A DNA stretch of 64,000 bases from Erythrobacter aureus. GTDB taxonomy: Bacteria > Pseudomonadota > Alphaproteobacteria > Sphingomonadales > Sphingomonadaceae. The DNA lies in the NCBI RefSeq assembly GCF_003355455.1, contig NZ_CP031357.1:2396501-2460500 (forward strand). The letters are read 5' to 3'. This document shows, one piece after another, positions 59,873-64,000 of this stretch. A model generated the notes under the pieces. It was given only the letters and a program-made list of their open reading frames with translations, was not told where the DNA came from and searched no databases. Numbering within the stretch: the first letter of the stretch is position 1; each line of letters begins with the position of its first letter. The translations under genes and the position numbers were made by a program.

Positions 59873-61009
59873 ATGAAACAGGTCGACTACCTCGTGGTGG
59901 GTGCTGGCATCGCCGGATTGTCGGCGGCCGCGCGGCTGGCGCGCCATGGCGAGGTCGTCGTGTGCGAAACAGAGGCGGCGCCGGGTGTGCATTCCTCGGG
60001 CCGCAGCGCCGCCTTTGCGCATTTCGACATGGATGCGCCGCTGGTGCGGGCGCTGACGGCGGCGAGCCTGCCGCTGCTGGAAGAGCCCGCCGCCCGCCCT
60101 CACCCCGCGCTGTTCGTCGCGCTCGATGGACAGGAAGACATGCTCGACCGGCTGGAGGTGAACTATCGCCAATGGTCACCGCAGGCACGCCGCCTGTCGG
60201 CAGGCGAAGTGCGTGACCATGTTCCCGTACTGCGCGAAGGCGAAGGCGGGATCACTGGAGCGCTGCTCGATCCTGCGGGCCGCAAGCTGGATGCCCATGC
60301 CTTGCTCGAAATGCATCGCAAGGCGCTGATCGCGCGGGGCGGATCGGTTGCCGTCAAGGCGCCGGTGGCTTCGCTGCATCACGATGGCACGTGCTGGATC
60401 GTCGATACGCCGGGCACCAGCTATGCCGCGCGCGTGGTGATCAATGCGGCGGGAGCATGGGTGGACGAAGTGGCGCGTCTCGCCGGTGTGGCTCCGATCG
60501 GTATCCGCCCGCTGCGCCGCACGGTCATCACCTTCGACGTGACGGTGGACGTTTCCGCCTGGCCCTTCACCAAAACAGTCGGCCCCGGTTTCTACATCGA
60601 ACCCGAGGGGAGCGGCCGCCTGCTCGCCAGCCCGATGGACGAAGGCGAAAGCGGCCCGTGCGATGCCCAGCCAGAGGAGGAGGACGTGGCGCTCGCCGCC
60701 TGGCGGGTGGAGGAGGCCACCACGCTTGCCATCCCCCGCCTGGCAAGCAAATGGGCGGGACTGCGTAGCTTTACCCCGGATCGCTTGCCCGTGGCTGGCT
60801 TCGACGTGGCAGCACAGGGCTTTTTCTGGCTGGCGGGCCAGGGCGGCTTCGGCCTCCAGACCTCACCTGCCATGTCATTGGCCACAGAAGCGCTGGCCAT
60901 GGGGGGCGAATGGCCGGAGGAATTGCGGGCGGTGGGGTCGACCAAGCGGCGCTGGCAACGGATCGGCTGCGCTAAAAGTCCCAAGCCACCCGCCTCCCGG
61001 TTCCTGTAG
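59873..61009 (+). CDS. FAD-dependent oxidoreductase (DAO family)
   Basis: 378 residues from ATG 59873 (GGAG 6 bases upstream; ATG 59861 is an alternative). FAD-binding DYLVVGAGIAGLSAAARLAR at the N-terminus, a SSGRSAAFAHFDM loop, and a C-terminal LPVAGFDVAAQGFFWLAGQG that contacts FAD. Such proteins oxidise amino acids or other amines; the substrate is not predictable. Confidence 0.88.
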   Translation: MKQVDYLVVGAGIAGLSAAARLARHGEVVVCETEAAPGVHSSGRSAAFAHFDMDAPLVRALTAASLPLLEEPAARPHPALFVALDGQEDMLDRLEVNYRQWSPQARRLSAGEVRDHVPVLREGEGGITGALLDPAGRKLDAHALLEMHRKALIARGGSVAVKAPVASLHHDGTCWIVDTPGTSYAARVVINAAGAWVDEVARLAGVAPIGIRPLRRTVITFDVTVDVSAWPFTKTVGPGFYIEPEGSGRLLASPMDEGESGPCDAQPEEEDVALAAWRVEEATTLAIPRLASKWAGLRSFTPDRLPVAGFDVAAQGFFWLAGQGGFGLQTSPAMSLATEALAMGGEWPEELRAVGSTKRRWQRIGCAKSPKPPASRFL

Positions 61010-61046
61010 CAAGGGGGCGGACTGTGGACCGCCCTTTGCAGCTGCC

Positions 61047-62399
61047 CTAGCGCATCAGCACCAGCTCTTCCGCCATGGTCGGATGGATAGCGGTGGTCGC
61101 GTCGAAATCGTCCTTGGTCAGCCCGGCCTTCACAGCGATCGCGGCGGCCTGCATCATTTCCGCAGCCTCCGGCGCGATCATGTGGATGCCGACGATTTCG
61201 CCGCTCTCTCCGTCGCAGACCATCTTGAACAGGCTGCGCTCGTTGCGTCCCGCCAGAACGTTCTTCATCGGCCGGAAGTCCGACTGATAGACCTTGACGC
61301 TGCCAAGCTTGTTCTTCGCCTCGCCCTCGGTCATGCCGACCGCCGCGATGGGAGGATGGCTGAAGACGGCACTGGGAATGCAGGAGTGGTCGACCGCCAG
61401 CGGCTCGTGCCCGCCGAACACGGTGTCGGCAAAGGCCTGCCCCTCGCGGATCGCCACCGGCGTCAATTGCACTCGATCGGTCACGTCGCCCACGGCATAG
61501 ATGTGATCGATATTGGTCTTGCTGAACCGATCGACCTTGATCTCGCCATTGTCGCCCACTTCGATACCTGCCTTGTCGAGGCCGAGCCCTTCCACATTGG
61601 GCACGCGCCCGGTGGCGAACATCACCTGGTCGACGCGCTCCTCGTCGCAATCGGTCAGCTTGACGAAATAGCCGCCATCCTCGCACGGTTTGATATATTC
61701 GAACTTCGTGTTGAACTTGAACTCGATGCCTTTCATGATCGAGATCTGCAGCAGCCGGTCGACCAGTGCGGGCTCATAGCCGCGCAGCAGCTTGTCGCCG
61801 CGGTTGACCAGCGTCACCTTGCTGCCGAACTCGTTAAAGATGCCCGCGAATTCATTGGCGATGTAGCCGCCGCCAGCGATGATGATGCGCTCCGGCAACT
61901 TGTCGAGATGGAACGCCTCGTTCGAGGTGATGGCATGTTCCGCACCCTCGCATTCGGGCAGGCGCGGCCGAGCGCCGGTGGCGATCAGAATGTATTTCGC
62001 CGTGACCTTCCTGCCGCTCGCCAGCGTGATCTCGTGAGGGCCGGTAATCTCCGCGCGTTCATGGAAGATGGCGACATCGTGGTTTTCGAGCGTGTCGGTA
62101 TAGGCACCCTCGAGCCGGTCGACATCCTTCAGCACATTTTCGCGCAGAACCGCCCAGTCGAATTCGCAATTCTCGGTTTTCCAGCCGAAGTTTCGCGCAT
62201 CCTTCAGATCCTCGGCGAAATGCGCCCCATAGACGAGCATCTTCTTGGGCACACAGCCGCGGATGACGCAGGTGCCGCCGACCCGGTGCTCTTCGGCGAT
62301 CGCGACCTTTGCCCCGTGAGCCGCCGCCACGCGGCTGGCGCGCACGCCGCCGGAACCGGCACCGATGGTGAAAAGGTCGAAATCGTATTGCTCGGACAT
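61047..62399 (-). CDS. gor: Glutathione-disulfide reductase
   Basis: 450 residues. FAD motif FTIGAGSGGVRASR, redox disulfide GGTCVIRGCVPKK, NAD(P)-binding IIAGGGYIANEFAGIFN, ATGRVPNVEGLGL, and the C-terminal HPTMAEELVLMR with the His-Glu pair. The reductase should use NADPH to reduce oxidised glutathione in the cytosol. Length is normal for the family. Confidence 0.94.
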   Translation of the reverse strand: MSEQYDFDLFTIGAGSGGVRASRVAAAHGAKVAIAEEHRVGGTCVIRGCVPKKMLVYGAHFAEDLKDARNFGWKTENCEFDWAVLRENVLKDVDRLEGAYTDTLENHDVAIFHERAEITGPHEITLASGRKVTAKYILIATGARPRLPECEGAEHAITSNEAFHLDKLPERIIIAGGGYIANEFAGIFNEFGSKVTLVNRGDKLLRGYEPALVDRLLQISIMKGIEFKFNTKFEYIKPCEDGGYFVKLTDCDEERVDQVMFATGRVPNVEGLGLDKAGIEVGDNGEIKVDRFSKTNIDHIYAVGDVTDRVQLTPVAIREGQAFADTVFGGHEPLAVDHSCIPSAVFSHPPIAAVGMTEGEAKNKLGSVKVYQSDFRPMKNVLAGRNERSLFKMVCDGESGEIVGIHMIAPEAAEMMQAAAIAVKAGLTKDDFDATTAIHPTMAEELVLMR

Positions 62400-62493
62400 G
62401 CGGCAGCTCCGTAATTAGCGCAGGCGTGCGATATGGCCCGCCATACGCATTTGCCAAGGCAGGAGTTACAGGGAAGCCGCCCCTGGCTTCGGA

Positions 62494-63864
62494 TTAACGC
62501 CCCGCGCGGCGTCGGTTGCGATTGCGCGAAGGACGACCGCCGCCCGGCTTGCCACCGGGTGCACCGTCGCGCTTGGGCGCGCCGGCGCGGTTGGGGTGCT
62601 TGTTCTTGGGCTTGGACCGGCGCGCCGCGGCATCGCCGGTGGGGCGAACCTTGGGTTTGGCCATGCGCTGGCCGGGAGCCGCGCGCTTGGTCGGCCCGAC
62701 ACCTTCAACAACTGCGCGGAAATTGTCCGGCAGCGGCAGGCGCTCGAATTCGGCGTCGGTCTTCTTGCGAATGTCCTTCAAATAGTCGCGCTCGTCCTCG
62801 GCACAAAAGGCAATGGCGATGCCGTCCTTGCCCGCGCGCGCCGTGCGCCCGATGCGGTGGACATATTGTTCCGGCACATTGGGCAGTTCGTAATTGATCA
62901 CATGGCTGACGCCCGGAATGTCGATCCCGCGCGCGGCCACATCGGTCGCGATGAGGATCGGGGTCTTGGCGCGCTTGAATTCGTCGAGCGCGCGTTCGCG
63001 CTGCGGCTGGCTCTTGTTGCCATGGATGGCATTGGCCGGGATGCCGACCTGCGACAGCTTCTTCACGATCCGGTCGCAGCCGTGCTTGGTCCGCGCGAAG
63101 ATCAGCACGCGCTCGAACTTGCCGGGCACCTGGTGGCGTTCGGACAGGATCATTTCGAGCAGCGTCTGTTTTTCGTCCTGCTGGACCATGAAGAGGAACT
63201 GGTCGATCCGCTCGGCCGTGGTGCTTTCGGGCGTCACCGAGACCTTGACCGGATTGCGGCAATATTTGCCGACCAGTTCCTGGATCTGCTTGGGCATGGT
63301 GGCGCTGAAGAACAGCGTTTGGCGGTCTTCGGGCACGAGCTGGCTAATGCGGCGCAGCGCGTGGATGAAGCCGAGGTCAAGCATCTGGTCGGCCTCGTCG
63401 AGCACCAGCACTTCGACCTTGTCGAGGGTGAAGGCCTTCTGGTCGATCAGGTCGAGCAGGCGGCCCGGCGTGGCCACGAGGATATCGGTTCCGCGATGCA
63501 GCTTGTTGCGGTCCTTATTGACCGAGGTGCCGCCGACGATGCTGTGCACCTTAAGGCCCGCAAGCGCGCCGTAATCCTTGGCGCTCTGGGCGATCTGGCC
63601 TGCCAGTTCGCGCGTCGGTGCAAGCACCAGCATGCGGCAGGACTTAAACGGCGTCTGCCTGTCGGCTTCGCGCAGCCGGTCGATACTGGGCAGCATGAAG
63701 GCGGCGGTCTTGCCGGTGCCGGTCTGGGCGATCCCCATGAGATCGCGGCCTTCGAGCACGGGCGGGATCGCCTGCGCCTGGATCGGCGTGGGTTCATTGT
63801 AGCCCTTGAGGTCGAGGGCCTGGAGGACGGGCTGCGATAGCCCGAGGTCGGAAAACTGAGTCAT
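62494..63864 (-). CDS. DEAD-box RNA helicase (RhlE-like)
   Basis: 456 residues from ATG 63864. Q-motif and motif I GIAQTGTGKTAAF, Ia APTRELAGQI, II VLDEADQMLD, III FFSATMP, V TDVAARGIDIP, VI HRIGRTARAGK. The C-terminal 80 residues are basic and Arg/Lys/Gly/Pro-rich (KPKNKHPNRAGAPKRDGAPG). RhlE-type helicases act in RNA remodelling and cold adaptation. Confidence 0.93.
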   Translation of the reverse strand: MTQFSDLGLSQPVLQALDLKGYNEPTPIQAQAIPPVLEGRDLMGIAQTGTGKTAAFMLPSIDRLREADRQTPFKSCRMLVLAPTRELAGQIAQSAKDYGALAGLKVHSIVGGTSVNKDRNKLHRGTDILVATPGRLLDLIDQKAFTLDKVEVLVLDEADQMLDLGFIHALRRISQLVPEDRQTLFFSATMPKQIQELVGKYCRNPVKVSVTPESTTAERIDQFLFMVQQDEKQTLLEMILSERHQVPGKFERVLIFARTKHGCDRIVKKLSQVGIPANAIHGNKSQPQRERALDEFKRAKTPILIATDVAARGIDIPGVSHVINYELPNVPEQYVHRIGRTARAGKDGIAIAFCAEDERDYLKDIRKKTDAEFERLPLPDNFRAVVEGVGPTKRAAPGQRMAKPKVRPTGDAAARRSKPKNKHPNRAGAPKRDGAPGGKPGGGRPSRNRNRRRAGR

Positions 63865-64000
63865 GATTACTCGCATTAAACATGCGGCGCGCCGTCGGTT
63901 CCAAGGCGGAATCCGGGCGCGGTCGCGGGGTTTGAAACCACCCGCGTGAATTGGGAAGTCTTGGAAGATGAACCGAGGCGCGGCCGGGGCGATGGATGTA

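Overview
The window is GC-rich (roughly 60-65% by eye) alphaproteobacterial chromosome. Gene order and content point to the Sphingomonadales, most likely Erythrobacteraceae: sucA-sucB-lpdA adjacency, a continuous str-S10-spc-alpha ribosomal cluster, ribosomal protein S5 with an acidic/RG-rich N-terminal extension, a DUF6628-like protein, and intergenic hairpin repeats. No rRNA or tRNA gene, CRISPR array, insertion sequence or prophage was found.

Layout. (1) 1-5.8 kb: 2-oxoglutarate dehydrogenase genes sucA (5' end outside the window), sucB and lpdA, with a small GIY-YIG protein gene and a pair of hairpin repeats inserted before lpdA. (2) 5.8-15.2 kb: metabolic and envelope genes: an NAD-dependent epimerase coupled to a short FtsW/RodA-like membrane protein, an M49-type lipoprotein peptidase, an amidase, PepSY and TRIC/UPF0126 membrane proteins, two paralogous secreted proteins, and a class-C beta-lactamase-like hydrolase. 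(3) 15.2-36.1 kb, all on the minus strand: rpsL-rpsG-fusA-tuf, the S10 operon, the spc operon, rplO-secY-adk, an SRPBCC-like secreted protein, and rpsM-rpsK-rpoA-rplQ. Internal terminators appear to split this cluster into several transcription units. (4) 36.1-40.1 kb: an accessory stretch with small hypothetical genes, a cold-shock-like protein, two identical 100-bp copies of a probable small-RNA gene, several repeat families, a lower-GC orphan gene, an HTH-like protein and a GNAT acetyltransferase. (5) 40.1-43 kb: three Tad-type pilus-assembly-like proteins (TadE, TadE, TadG with a vWA domain). (6) 43-64 kb: LysR regulator, ppk1-ppx polyphosphate genes, apaG, a DsbA-fold isomerase, metZ with a nearby decayed duplicate, a TetR regulator with two palindromic operators and its probable membrane-protein target, two glycosyltransferases, leuB, recO, ubiK-like, tspO, SDR, FAD oxidoreductase, gor and a DEAD-box RNA helicase.

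The points most worth following up are the twin small-RNA candidates at 36.5 and 37.6 kb, a 130-bp palindromic element present twice with compensatory base changes in its arms (35.6 and 54.7 kb), Arg at position 88 of ribosomal protein S12 (the residue that gives streptomycin resistance in other bacteria), and the half-length SEDS-like protein at 6.8 kb. All functional calls rest on motif recognition by eye; no database search was run.
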